The notes under the pieces are model-generated. The model searched no databases, had not been told where the DNA came from, and worked only from the letters and a program-made list of their open reading frames with translations. Shown one piece after another: positions 35,022-42,472 of a stretch of 64,000 bases of DNA (within the stretch, counting starts at the first letter, position 1; every line of letters starts with the position of its first letter). Source of the stretch: Comamonas sp. (GTDB taxonomy: Bacteria; Pseudomonadota; Gammaproteobacteria; Burkholderiales; Burkholderiaceae_C); NCBI GenBank assembly GCA_031277805.1, contig JAITLR010000007.1:62001-126000 (forward strand), given 5' to 3'. The translations under genes were made by a program, and so were the position numbers.

Positions 35022-35579
35022 ATGAAAGATAAGAACACCATGACGACGACGCGCAGCAAATTTCTCAGCCTGGTATTGCGGCACAGCCCGCAAACCATTG
35101 GTTTGAAGCTCGATAACGCAGGCTGGGCGCGCACCGATGAACTGCTGGCATGCCTGGCGCGTTCGGGCCAGCGCATAAGCCTTGAAGAGCTGCAGGCCGT
35201 GGTGGCCGACAACAACAAGCAGCGTTTTGCCTTCAGTGAGGACGGCAGCCGCATTCGTGCCAATCAGGGGCATTCCATTCCGGTCGAGCTGGCGCTGACG
35301 CCCCAGCGGCCACCGGACGAGCTGTATCACGGCACGGCCACACGTTTTCTGGATGCCATTTTTCAGCAAGGACTGACGCGGCAGAGCCGTCACCATGTGC
35401 ACCTGTCCGCCAGCACCGAGACAGCGGGTGCCGTGGGGCGGCGCCATGGCAAGCTGGCCTTGCTGCGGGTCGACGCCGCGCGCATGGCCGCCGATGGCCA
35501 TGTGTTTTATTGCTCGGACAACGGTGTCTGGCTGACCGACGCCGTGCCGGTGACCTATCTGGCCAAGCTGGCGGTATGA
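35022..35579 (+). CDS. kptA: RNA 2'-phosphotransferase (KptA/Tpt1)
   Basis: 185 residues, normal family length. It starts with KFLSLVLRHSPQTIGL and has LYHGTATRFLDAI and HHVHLS, the Arg/His residues that bind NAD+ and the 2'-phosphate. The enzyme removes an internal RNA 2'-phosphate with NAD+, releasing ADP-ribose 1'',2''-cyclic phosphate and nicotinamide. In bacteria its natural substrate is unclear. ATG 35040 is an alternative start. Its stop overlaps the next start by 4 bp. Confidence 0.88.
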   Translation: MKDKNTMTTTRSKFLSLVLRHSPQTIGLKLDNAGWARTDELLACLARSGQRISLEELQAVVADNNKQRFAFSEDGSRIRANQGHSIPVELALTPQRPPDELYHGTATRFLDAIFQQGLTRQSRHHVHLSASTETAGAVGRRHGKLALLRVDAARMAADGHVFYCSDNGVWLTDAVPVTYLAKLAV

Positions 35580-36196
35580 ATAGCTCAAAGCTGATAGCGC
35601 TGGACGCTGATGGCGTGCTGCTGGACTACAACCTGGCCTATGCCACAGCCTGGCAGCGCGCGTTTGGCGAGCGGCCTGCATTGCGCAATCCCCGGGCCTA
35701 CTGGGCCATGGAGCGCTGGGACGTACCGCAACTGGGGCCCGCGCTGCGCGAGCAGTTTCGCGCTGTGTTTGATGTGCAATTCTGGTCTACCGTGCCGGCG
35801 CTGGCCGGGGCTGTAGATGCCTGCCACAGCCTGCGTGCGGCCGGCTTTGAGCTGGTCTGCGTTTCAGCGCTCCAGCCCCAATATGCCAAGGCGCGTCTGG
35901 CCAATCTGCGCAGCCATGGTTTTCCCATAGAGCAGGTTGTTGCCACCAGCAACGACGCCAATGGCAGCAGCCCCAAGGCCTGCGCTCTGGCGCAGTTGCA
36001 GCCTGTGGCTTTTGTGGACGACTACCTGCCTTACTTCCATGGCGTGCCGGAAAGCATTCACAAAGCCCTGGTCCTGCGTGAACCCCATGGATCACCCAAT
36101 ACCGGGCCTGCGCTGGCCCATATCCAGTCGACGCACGGCAACATGGCCGATTTTGTCGATTGGTGGCTGGACGAGCACCCCCTATTAAGAGATTGA
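35576..36196 (+). CDS. HAD-family phosphatase
   Basis: 206 residues. HAD motif I is ALDADGVLLD, motif II Ser lies in CVSAL, and motif IV is FVDDYLPY. A Lys in SSPKACAL may be motif III. The cap appears to be of the C1 type. In this operon it could dephosphorylate ADP-ribose phosphates made by KptA, which is inference from position only. Confidence 0.78.
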   Translation: MNSSKLIALDADGVLLDYNLAYATAWQRAFGERPALRNPRAYWAMERWDVPQLGPALREQFRAVFDVQFWSTVPALAGAVDACHSLRAAGFELVCVSALQPQYAKARLANLRSHGFPIEQVVATSNDANGSSPKACALAQLQPVAFVDDYLPYFHGVPESIHKALVLREPHGSPNTGPALAHIQSTHGNMADFVDWWLDEHPLLRD

Positions 36197-36207
36197 AAGA
36201 ACAAGAG

Positions 36208-36774
36208 ATGCACAAGCACAACATTTATACGGTGGGCAGTCTGGTGGCCGAGCTTGATACCGGCATGAGGCCCAAATACCTGTGCTTTTGGGGCCATAAG
36301 CCCGAAAGCAATGGCTCCGTGGGCAGAGGCTGTCTGAGCCAGTGGTTCCATGCACCCTTCGTCGTGGAGGGGGACCGCTTTGCCACGGCCGAGCATTTCA
36401 TGATGGCGGAAAAGGCCAGGCTATTTGGCGACGAGCAGGCCCGCTTGGCGGTGTTGGCAGCTCCATCACCCGCCGCAGCAAAGGCTCTGGGACGAGGCGT
36501 GCGAAATTTTGACGACGCCCGCTGGAACGCCGCACGTTTTGACATCGTGGTGCGCGGCAATGTGGGCAAGTTTGGTCAGAACCCTGCGCTGCGCGATTTT
36601 CTGCTGACTACGGGCGAGCGTGTGCTGGTCGAAGCCAGCCCGCGTGACCGCATCTGGGGCATAGGCATGGGTGCAGCCAACCCTGATGCCGAGCAGCCGC
36701 GCAAATGGCGTGGACAGAATCTGTTGGGCTTTGCGTTGATGGCCGCGCGTGCACAGTTGCGGAAGGAAGGCTGA
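36208..36774 (+). CDS. NADAR-family protein
   Basis: 188 residues from ATG 36208. Family signatures: LCFWGH, LSQWFHAPF, TAEHFMMAEKARLF, RIWGIGMG and GQNLLGFALM. Characterised NADAR proteins (YbiA, and antitoxins of DarT-like toxins) cleave N-glycosidic bonds of ribose phosphates, including ADP-ribosyl-guanine. Here it is part of a KptA/ADP-ribosylglycohydrolase operon, with no DarT toxin seen. Confidence 0.87.
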   Translation: MHKHNIYTVGSLVAELDTGMRPKYLCFWGHKPESNGSVGRGCLSQWFHAPFVVEGDRFATAEHFMMAEKARLFGDEQARLAVLAAPSPAAAKALGRGVRNFDDARWNAARFDIVVRGNVGKFGQNPALRDFLLTTGERVLVEASPRDRIWGIGMGAANPDAEQPRKWRGQNLLGFALMAARAQLRKEG

Positions 36775-37673
36775 TGAGCGAGCTGGGCCGTTTTGAAGGT
36801 GCGTTGCTGGGTTTGGCCTGCGGCGATGCCGTAGGCACGACAGTGGAATTTCAGCCGCGCGGCAGCTTTGCGCCGCTGACCGATATGGTGGGCGGAGGCC
36901 CGTTCTCGCTCAAGGCGGGGCAGTGGACCGACGACACCTCCATGGCGCTGTGCCTGGCCGAGAGCCTGATCACCAAGCAGGCTTGCGACCCGCAGGACCA
37001 GATGGCGCGCTATGCCAACTGGTACCAATGGGGCTATTGGAGCTCCACCGGCCACTGCTTTGACATTGGCATGGCCACCCGAGCGGCGATCCAGGAGTTC
37101 TTGCGTAGCGGCAATGCGCTGGCCGGCAGTGCCGATCCGCATAGCGCAGGCAATGGCTCGTTGATGCGGCTGGCTCCTGTGGCGCTGATGTATGGCCAGG
37201 ATGAAGCGCAATTGCAGGACGTCGCAGCGTTGAGTTCCCGTACCACCCACGCGGCACCCGAATGCCTAGATGCCTGCCGTCTGTTCGCAGTGGCACTGAG
37301 CCGCGCACTGACCGGAAAAGACAAGCAGCAGATACTGGAGCTGTCATCACTGCAACTGGGCAGCCTCAGGATTCGAGAGATTGCCCAGGGAACCTGGGTG
37401 AGCAAGAGTCGTGAGCAGATCAGCAGCTCTGGCTATGTGGTGCACAGCCTGGAAGCGGCACTGTGGTGCTTTGCGCGCCATGACAGCTTTGAAGCTGCAG
37501 TGCTGGAAGCTGCCAATCTGGGTGACGATGCCGATACCACGGCGGCGATCACGGGGCAGATTGCGGGCGCCTTCTGGGGGCGTAGCGGTATTCCTGGCCA
37601 TTGGCTGGCAAAGCTGCATCAGGAGCAGGACATCCGGGAACTGGCACGATCGCTGTACGCATTGCATCCTTAG
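36774..37673 (+). CDS. ADP-ribosylglycohydrolase (DraG/ARH family)
   Basis: 299 residues. It carries the metal-binding motifs WTDDTSMALCLAES (~residue 45) and NLGDDADTTAAITGQIAGAFWG (~residue 245), plus HSAGNGSLMR. The enzyme removes ADP-ribose from modified proteins or nucleic acids using a dinuclear Mg site. It is the last gene of the operon; its start overlaps the NADAR stop by one base. Confidence 0.9.
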   Translation: MSELGRFEGALLGLACGDAVGTTVEFQPRGSFAPLTDMVGGGPFSLKAGQWTDDTSMALCLAESLITKQACDPQDQMARYANWYQWGYWSSTGHCFDIGMATRAAIQEFLRSGNALAGSADPHSAGNGSLMRLAPVALMYGQDEAQLQDVAALSSRTTHAAPECLDACRLFAVALSRALTGKDKQQILELSSLQLGSLRIREIAQGTWVSKSREQISSSGYVVHSLEAALWCFARHDSFEAAVLEAANLGDDADTTAAITGQIAGAFWGRSGIPGHWLAKLHQEQDIRELARSLYALHP

Positions 37674-37722
37674 GTTGCGGGTTCATGTTCAAATCCGGTC
37701 GTCGTTGTTGCCGGATTTCGTC

Positions 37723-37968
37723 ATGAGAGCTGTCTGGGGTTTGCTGAGTCTGGTCGTGGTGCTTGCCGTGGTCGGTGTGCTGGTCCAGAAAAGCTGGCGC
37801 AGCAGCCGGGAAAGTCTGACCCGACAGACCTCGTCGCAGCCAGCAGGGCACAATCGGGCCTCCGAATCCGGCAACGTACGGGATCAAAGCCAGCAGATTC
37901 AGCAGCAATATCGCCAGCAGCTGGAGTCGGCCATCAATGCCCCGCGTTCCATGCCGGATGCGCAGTAA
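37723..37968 (+). CDS. Small single-pass membrane protein
   Basis: 81 residues: a short N-terminal membrane helix (residues ~4-22) and a Ser/Gln-rich hydrophilic tail ending in a helical Gln stretch. No homologue recognised. No strong ribosome site is seen ahead of ATG 37723. Confidence 0.5.
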   Translation: MRAVWGLLSLVVVLAVVGVLVQKSWRSSRESLTRQTSSQPAGHNRASESGNVRDQSQQIQQQYRQQLESAINAPRSMPDAQ

Positions 37969-38021
37969 AGTGACTGCGGTTGTGCCACTCGCCAGCTCCC
38001 CCACCCCACCAAGGAGAAAGC

Positions 38022-39233
38022 ATGTCCATGTCTGACAGCCCAGCCCTGTGCGGCCCAGCCCGCCTCTCATTTGCCCTGGCTCTGGCCTTGACCAGCAGTT
38101 TTCTGGTGCAGGCGAATGCGCAAGCGCAATCACAGGTGCCGGTGCAGCAAGCGGACAAGCCTCTGGTCGTACATATCGCCCATGGTGGCCCGCTTTCCGG
38201 CCCCATTGCGGCGCTGGGCAAGGATGAGGAAAACGGCGTGCGCATGGCCATTGAAGAGCTCAATGCACGCAAGCAGCAACTTGGCGGTCGCCCCGTGCAA
38301 TGGAAGCTCGAAGCCGGCGATGACGCAGGCGATCCCGGTCAGGCTGCAGCGCTGGCCCAGCGCTTTTGCGATAAAAAGGTCGCTGCCGTGGTGGGGCACC
38401 TGCAGTCGGGCACTACTCTGCCTGCGGCCAAGATATACAACGACTGCGGCATCCCCAACATCACGCCTGCGGCAACCAACCCCGCGATTACCGAAGCAGG
38501 CTATGAGGACAGCTTTCGCGTGATTGCCAATGACCAGGCCATGGTCGAAGCCTTGCTTGACTACGCGGTCAAGCGCCAGGGCGTCAAGCGTGTGGCCATC
38601 ATCGATGACCGTACGGCCTATGGACAGGGCATAGTCAAACTGTTCGAGGCAGCGGCGGCCGAGCGCGATGTGCAGATCGTGGACAAGCAATACACCAGCG
38701 ACAAGGCCACCCAGTTCGCGCCTATTTTGACGGCCATCAAGGGACGCAAGCCCGACGCCATCTTCTTTGGCGGCCTCGATGCCCAGGCTGGTCCCATTCT
38801 GCGTCAGATGTCGCAGCTGGCCATGAACCAGACAAAGTTCCTCGGCGGAGATGCCCAGTGCTCCGAGCGTTTGCCCGTCATGGCAGACAAAGCTCCTGCC
38901 CTCAAGAATGTGGTCTGTGCGATGAGTGGCAGCCCCTTGGCGAATATGCCGGGCGGCCCTGCCTGGAGGCAGAAATACGATCAGCGCTTCCCCGGCCAGT
39001 ATCAGGTCTACAGCCCCTATGCCTATGACGCCACCATGGTGCTGGCCCAGGCCATGCTGCGTGCCGATTCCGCCAAGGCAGAGGCTTTTCTGCCTCAGCT
39101 GCGCCAGACACATCATCAAGGTGTGACGGGCATGATCGCCTTTGATTCGCAGGGCGAGTTGCAGAACCCACGCGTGACCTTGTTTGGTTACGACTCGGGG
39201 GAGCGCAGGGAATTGCTGGTCAGCGGTCAGTGA
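38022..39233 (+). CDS. Branched-chain amino acid ABC transporter substrate-binding protein (LivJ-like)
   Basis: 403 residues with a Sec signal peptide (cleavage about ANA-QA, residue ~28-30). The mature protein is a type-I periplasmic-binding fold: GPLSGPIAALGK, GVRMAIEELN, AVVGHLQSGTT, KRVAIIDDRTAYGQG and YSPYAYDA. The ligand is probably a branched-chain amino acid or related acid. AAGGAG precedes ATG 38022. No permease or ATPase gene is adjacent, so it is an orphan binding protein. Confidence 0.86.
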   Translation: MSMSDSPALCGPARLSFALALALTSSFLVQANAQAQSQVPVQQADKPLVVHIAHGGPLSGPIAALGKDEENGVRMAIEELNARKQQLGGRPVQWKLEAGDDAGDPGQAAALAQRFCDKKVAAVVGHLQSGTTLPAAKIYNDCGIPNITPAATNPAITEAGYEDSFRVIANDQAMVEALLDYAVKRQGVKRVAIIDDRTAYGQGIVKLFEAAAAERDVQIVDKQYTSDKATQFAPILTAIKGRKPDAIFFGGLDAQAGPILRQMSQLAMNQTKFLGGDAQCSERLPVMADKAPALKNVVCAMSGSPLANMPGGPAWRQKYDQRFPGQYQVYSPYAYDATMVLAQAMLRADSAKAEAFLPQLRQTHHQGVTGMIAFDSQGELQNPRVTLFGYDSGERRELLVSGQ

Positions 39234-39258
39234 TGCTGTATTTTCCGATTTGAATGAA

Positions 39259-39297
39259 ATAGCCTTCTAACCCTTTGCAGGTAAGCGTAAGCAGCTA
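39259..39297 (+). repeat. REP-like short repeat overlapping the tadA start
   Basis: ATAGCC...GGTAAGCGTAAGCAGCTATG. The last AGCTATG supplies the presumed start codon of the tadA fusion gene, leaving only a weak ribosome site. Confidence 0.4.
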
Positions 39298-40694
39298 TGG
39301 AACTTGATGCATCGGTGCATGAGCACTTCATGCGCCTGGCCTTGGACCAGGCCCGTGTGGCTGCATCCTGCGCAGAGGTGCCCGTGGGCGCTTTGGTGGT
39401 CAAGGATGGTCAGGTCATAGGTCGCGGCCACAACAGCCCCTTGTCGGCCAACGACCCCACGGCCCACGCCGAGGTGCTGGCGCTGCGCGAGGCAGCGCAG
39501 GTACTGGGCAATTACCGCCTGGAGGGCTGCACTCTGTATGTGACGCTGGAGCCTTGCACCATGTGCAGCGGTGCCATGCTGCATGCGCGTGTGGATCGTG
39601 TGGTCTATGGCGCAGCAGAGCCCAGGACGGGGGCTGCGGGCTCGGTGCTCAATGTGTTTGCCTATCCGGAAATCAACCACCAGACCCAGGTGCTGCGCGG
39701 CGTGCTGGCCGATGAGTGCGCGGCCGTGATGGCCGAGTTCTTTCAGCAGCGCCGCAAGGAGAAAAAAGCCCTGGAGCCGCATCCGCTGCGGGATTGGGCT
39801 TTGCGCAATGTGGATGCCGACTTTGCCGACTTGCCTCACTGGTCTTGGCAGCCCGATTGGCGCAGCGATCTGCCTGCGTTACAGGGCTTGCGCTTGGCCG
39901 TTGTGGATCAAGGGCCCGCAGACGCAGCGCTGACCTGGCTGTGCGTACATGGCAGCCCTGGCTGGGGCTATCAGTTCCGGAATTTGCTGCCTGAGTTGCT
40001 GGCAGCCGGGCATCGCGTCATCGTGCCCGATCTGCCCGGTTTTGGCCGTAGCGATCAGCCCAAGAAGGACAGGCAGCATAGCGCGCAGTGGCATGTGCAG
40101 ATTCTGGCCGAGCTGGTACAGGCGCTGGACCTGCGTTCGGTGGTATTGCTGGGGCAGGGCGACGGCGGGTTGTTGGGTTTGCAGGTGGCAGCGCAGATGC
40201 CGCAGCGCTTTGTGGGAGCCTGGCTCAAGGATGTCTGGCCGTTGGCGCAGCAGCCTGATAGCCGCCTGCATTGGTTCGAACAGGCTGCGCGCAAGCCTTC
40301 GTGGAATGTGGCGCGGGCCATGGGGCAGGTGGAGGCCCAGGTGGAACCAGCAGAGCCTGAAGAAGTCCGAGCCTGGAATGCCGCTTTTGCCAAGCCCGGC
40401 CATCGCGCCGCACTCAAGGCCTGGCCGCGTGTGCAGCAGGAGTTGCCGGGCTTGCCTGCCGGGCTGCTGATGCAGTGGGCGCAGCAGCGCCATCTGTGGC
40501 TGCAGGCGGCAGAGACAGCACAACCGGTGTCTGCCGCTCAATGGCAAACGGCCTGGTTGCAGGCGCTGCCGCAGTTGACGCTGATGGATGCTGCCTGGCG
40601 CCAAACCCCGCACGGCTCTCTGGTTCCTGCCCAAAGTCAGGGCATTGCGGCGGCGGCTGTGGAATACTTTGCGCCATCGTCCGTGGCCCGTTGA
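39297..40694 (+). CDS. tadA: TadA tRNA adenosine deaminase fused to an alpha/beta hydrolase domain
   Basis: 465 residues, about three times TadA length. Residues 1-155 are TadA: HAE at 57-59 and PCTMC (Cys87, Cys90) bind zinc, so A34-to-inosine editing of tRNA-Arg is expected. Residues ~195-460 are an alpha/beta hydrolase resembling haloalkane dehalogenases/epoxide hydrolases (VHGSPGWGYQFRNLLPEL, PDLPGFGRSD). Its nucleophile elbow reads G-Q-G-D-G-G (286-291), placing Gly288 where Asp or Ser is expected; activity is doubtful. No frameshift separates the domains. Confidence 0.85.
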   Translation: MELDASVHEHFMRLALDQARVAASCAEVPVGALVVKDGQVIGRGHNSPLSANDPTAHAEVLALREAAQVLGNYRLEGCTLYVTLEPCTMCSGAMLHARVDRVVYGAAEPRTGAAGSVLNVFAYPEINHQTQVLRGVLADECAAVMAEFFQQRRKEKKALEPHPLRDWALRNVDADFADLPHWSWQPDWRSDLPALQGLRLAVVDQGPADAALTWLCVHGSPGWGYQFRNLLPELLAAGHRVIVPDLPGFGRSDQPKKDRQHSAQWHVQILAELVQALDLRSVVLLGQGDGGLLGLQVAAQMPQRFVGAWLKDVWPLAQQPDSRLHWFEQAARKPSWNVARAMGQVEAQVEPAEPEEVRAWNAAFAKPGHRAALKAWPRVQQELPGLPAGLLMQWAQQRHLWLQAAETAQPVSAAQWQTAWLQALPQLTLMDAAWRQTPHGSLVPAQSQGIAAAAVEYFAPSSVAR

Positions 40695-40778
40695 AGGCCG
40701 CGACTCTGAACTGAATATCCGAATCCGCAGATTCACCCATTTCACGGAGCATGTGGCCAGCGGCTGCATGAAAAGGCT

Positions 40779-41894
40779 TTGGCAAGCTCGCGCAAATCCC
40801 CTGCATCCACTACCTCGCAAAGCAATCACGATCACGCACATGGACATGCAGACCATGTGCATGACGAGCATTGCGGTCACGATCATCACGACCATGTGCA
40901 CAGCGCCGACGGCAGTTGCTGCGATCATGACCACAGTCATGGCTCCAAGCACGTCTATATCTACTCGCCCTCGGGTGCGGTGCGTGACAAGGCTGCGTTC
41001 AAGCGTGGTATCAAGCAGCTCGAAGCCCTGGGTCATGAGGTGGAGGTCGATGCCGATGCGCTGGCCAGCTGCCAGCGTTTTGCGGGTGACGATGCCACGC
41101 GTCTGGCTGCCATTCACCGCGCCGCAGCCAGCGGTGCCGACGTAGCGCTGATTTCGCGTGGCGGCTATGGCCTGACACGTATCCTGCCGGGTATCAAGTA
41201 CAAGACCGTGGCCAAGGCGATTGCCAATGGCACCAAGTTCGTCGGTCTCAGCGACTTCACGGCCTTGCAACTGGCCATGCTGGCGCAGACGGGTTCCATC
41301 ACCTGGGCCGGCCCTGCGCTCAATGCCGACTTTGGCGTTGACACCAAAAAGACCGGTGAGCCTGTGGACGACATCATGCTCGACTGCTTTGAGGACTTGC
41401 TCAGCAATCAGGGCGAAGGCGCGGGCTGGCAGATGCCAAAGATTGGCGAGCTGCCCAACGGCAAGCCCCAGCTCAAGGACTTCTACGTGCCCGGTGGCGC
41501 CACGCTGTGGGGCGGCAATCTGGCCGTGCTGGTGTCTTTGCTGGGCACGCCATATTTCCCTCAGATTGACGGCGGCATTCTGTTCCTGGAGGACGTGGGC
41601 GAGCACCCCTACAAGATCGAACGCATGCTGACCCAGCTGATGCTGGCTGGCGTGTTGCAAAAGCAGAAAGCCGTTGTCTTTGGCCAGTTCACCGAGTTCA
41701 AGCTGACCACGCACGACAAGGGCTTCAAGCTGCAGACAGTGATCGACTGGCTGCGCATGCAGATCAAGCGCCCAGTGCTGCAAGGCCTGCCGTTCGGCCA
41801 TGTGCCTACCAAGGTGCTGCTGCCTGTGGGCGCACAGGTATCGCTGTCCGTCGAAGGCCGCGATGCGCTCATCTACTGGGGTCATACGCATTGA
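40779..41894 (+). CDS. LD-carboxypeptidase (LdcA/MccF family) with histidine-rich leader
   Basis: 371 residues. The N-terminal ~40 residues (about 17-57) contain more than a dozen His with Asp, a metal-binding-like segment ahead of the peptidase domain. Family motifs: SPSGAVRD, SRGGYGLTRIL, the nucleophile Ser in FVGLSDFTAL and Glu in FLEDVGEHPYKIERML. LdcA trims the terminal D-Ala from murein tetrapeptides. The start is uncertain: TTG 40779 is the first in-frame candidate and no ATG lies before the leader. Confidence 0.78.
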   Translation: MASSRKSPASTTSQSNHDHAHGHADHVHDEHCGHDHHDHVHSADGSCCDHDHSHGSKHVYIYSPSGAVRDKAAFKRGIKQLEALGHEVEVDADALASCQRFAGDDATRLAAIHRAAASGADVALISRGGYGLTRILPGIKYKTVAKAIANGTKFVGLSDFTALQLAMLAQTGSITWAGPALNADFGVDTKKTGEPVDDIMLDCFEDLLSNQGEGAGWQMPKIGELPNGKPQLKDFYVPGGATLWGGNLAVLVSLLGTPYFPQIDGGILFLEDVGEHPYKIERMLTQLMLAGVLQKQKAVVFGQFTEFKLTTHDKGFKLQTVIDWLRMQIKRPVLQGLPFGHVPTKVLLPVGAQVSLSVEGRDALIYWGHTH

Positions 41895-42020
41895 GCTCCC
41901 CCTGAGGAGGACGGCGCCCTCGGCTAGGCGCCCCGCGGCGAGGCGGCTCTTGTTCGGTGCCACTAGCCTGGGGCGCGCCAGTTTTAGACGATATGGATAT
42001 CTGGATATCTGAATAAGGAT
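41895..42020 (+). repeat. GC-rich intergenic repeat candidate
   Basis: CTCCCCCTGAGGAGG and GGCGCCC...GGCTAGGCGCCCC after the peptidase gene resemble, weakly, the CCCCCTGAGGCGC repeats at 56577 and 61800. Confidence 0.3.
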
Positions 42021-42028
42021 TCGCAAGC

Positions 42029-42472
42029 ATGGGTAAGGCCGCGCTGCAGTGGAACGATGACATGCTGGCCCAGCTGGGTCAGGAAAAAGACGCAGTGCTG
42101 GCCGAGCGCTGGGGCACATCGGCCAAGACTGTGAACCTCAAGCGCAACGCGCTGGGCATTGCGGCCTTCGGACACTTTCAGTGGACGGCCGAGACCATTG
42201 CTTTGCTGGGCAAGGAATCAGATGCCGAAGTGGCAAAGCAGCTGGGTATCAGCAAGGCCAGCGTGGTGGCCAGGCGCACAGAGCAGGGCATTGCCCCGAT
42301 GACGGGCGCGGCCGGCAGCGCTTTCGATTGGACGGATGATGCCCTGGCTTTGCTGGGCACGGCATCCGACGCCAAGGTGGCCGAGCAACTGGGCCTGAGC
42401 CGGTTGACGGTCTACAACGCCCGCATGGCACGCGGCATTGCAGCCGCGAAAAGAGGCTCTCCCAAGGAATGA
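42029..42472 (+). CDS. Three-repeat HTH protein (putative DNA-binding)
   Basis: 147 residues made of three repeats of ~40 residues (about 7-45, 51-90 and 101-140). Each has a W-(T/D)-D-x-x-(L/A)-LLG start, then SDA-x-V-A-x-QLG-(I/L)-S and a V-x-(A)-R end, the pattern of a helix-turn-helix or Myb-like fold. No other domain is present. The stop overlaps the next gene by 4 bp, so it is produced with the large membrane protein that follows. Confidence 0.7.
   Translation: MGKAALQWNDDMLAQLGQEKDAVLAERWGTSAKTVNLKRNALGIAAFGHFQWTAETIALLGKESDAEVAKQLGISKASVVARRTEQGIAPMTGAAGSAFDWTDDALALLGTASDAKVAEQLGLSRLTVYNARMARGIAAAKRGSPKE

Noticed and set aside
34133..37673. DarT-NADAR toxin-antitoxin system
   Set aside because: No DarT-like ADP-ribosyltransferase gene is adjacent, and the operon has three other NAD-related enzymes.
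39879..42119. Minus-strand ORF of over 700 codons
   Set aside because: It spans two well-supported plus-strand genes (tadA fusion and LD-carboxypeptidase) and their gap, so it is an antisense artefact.
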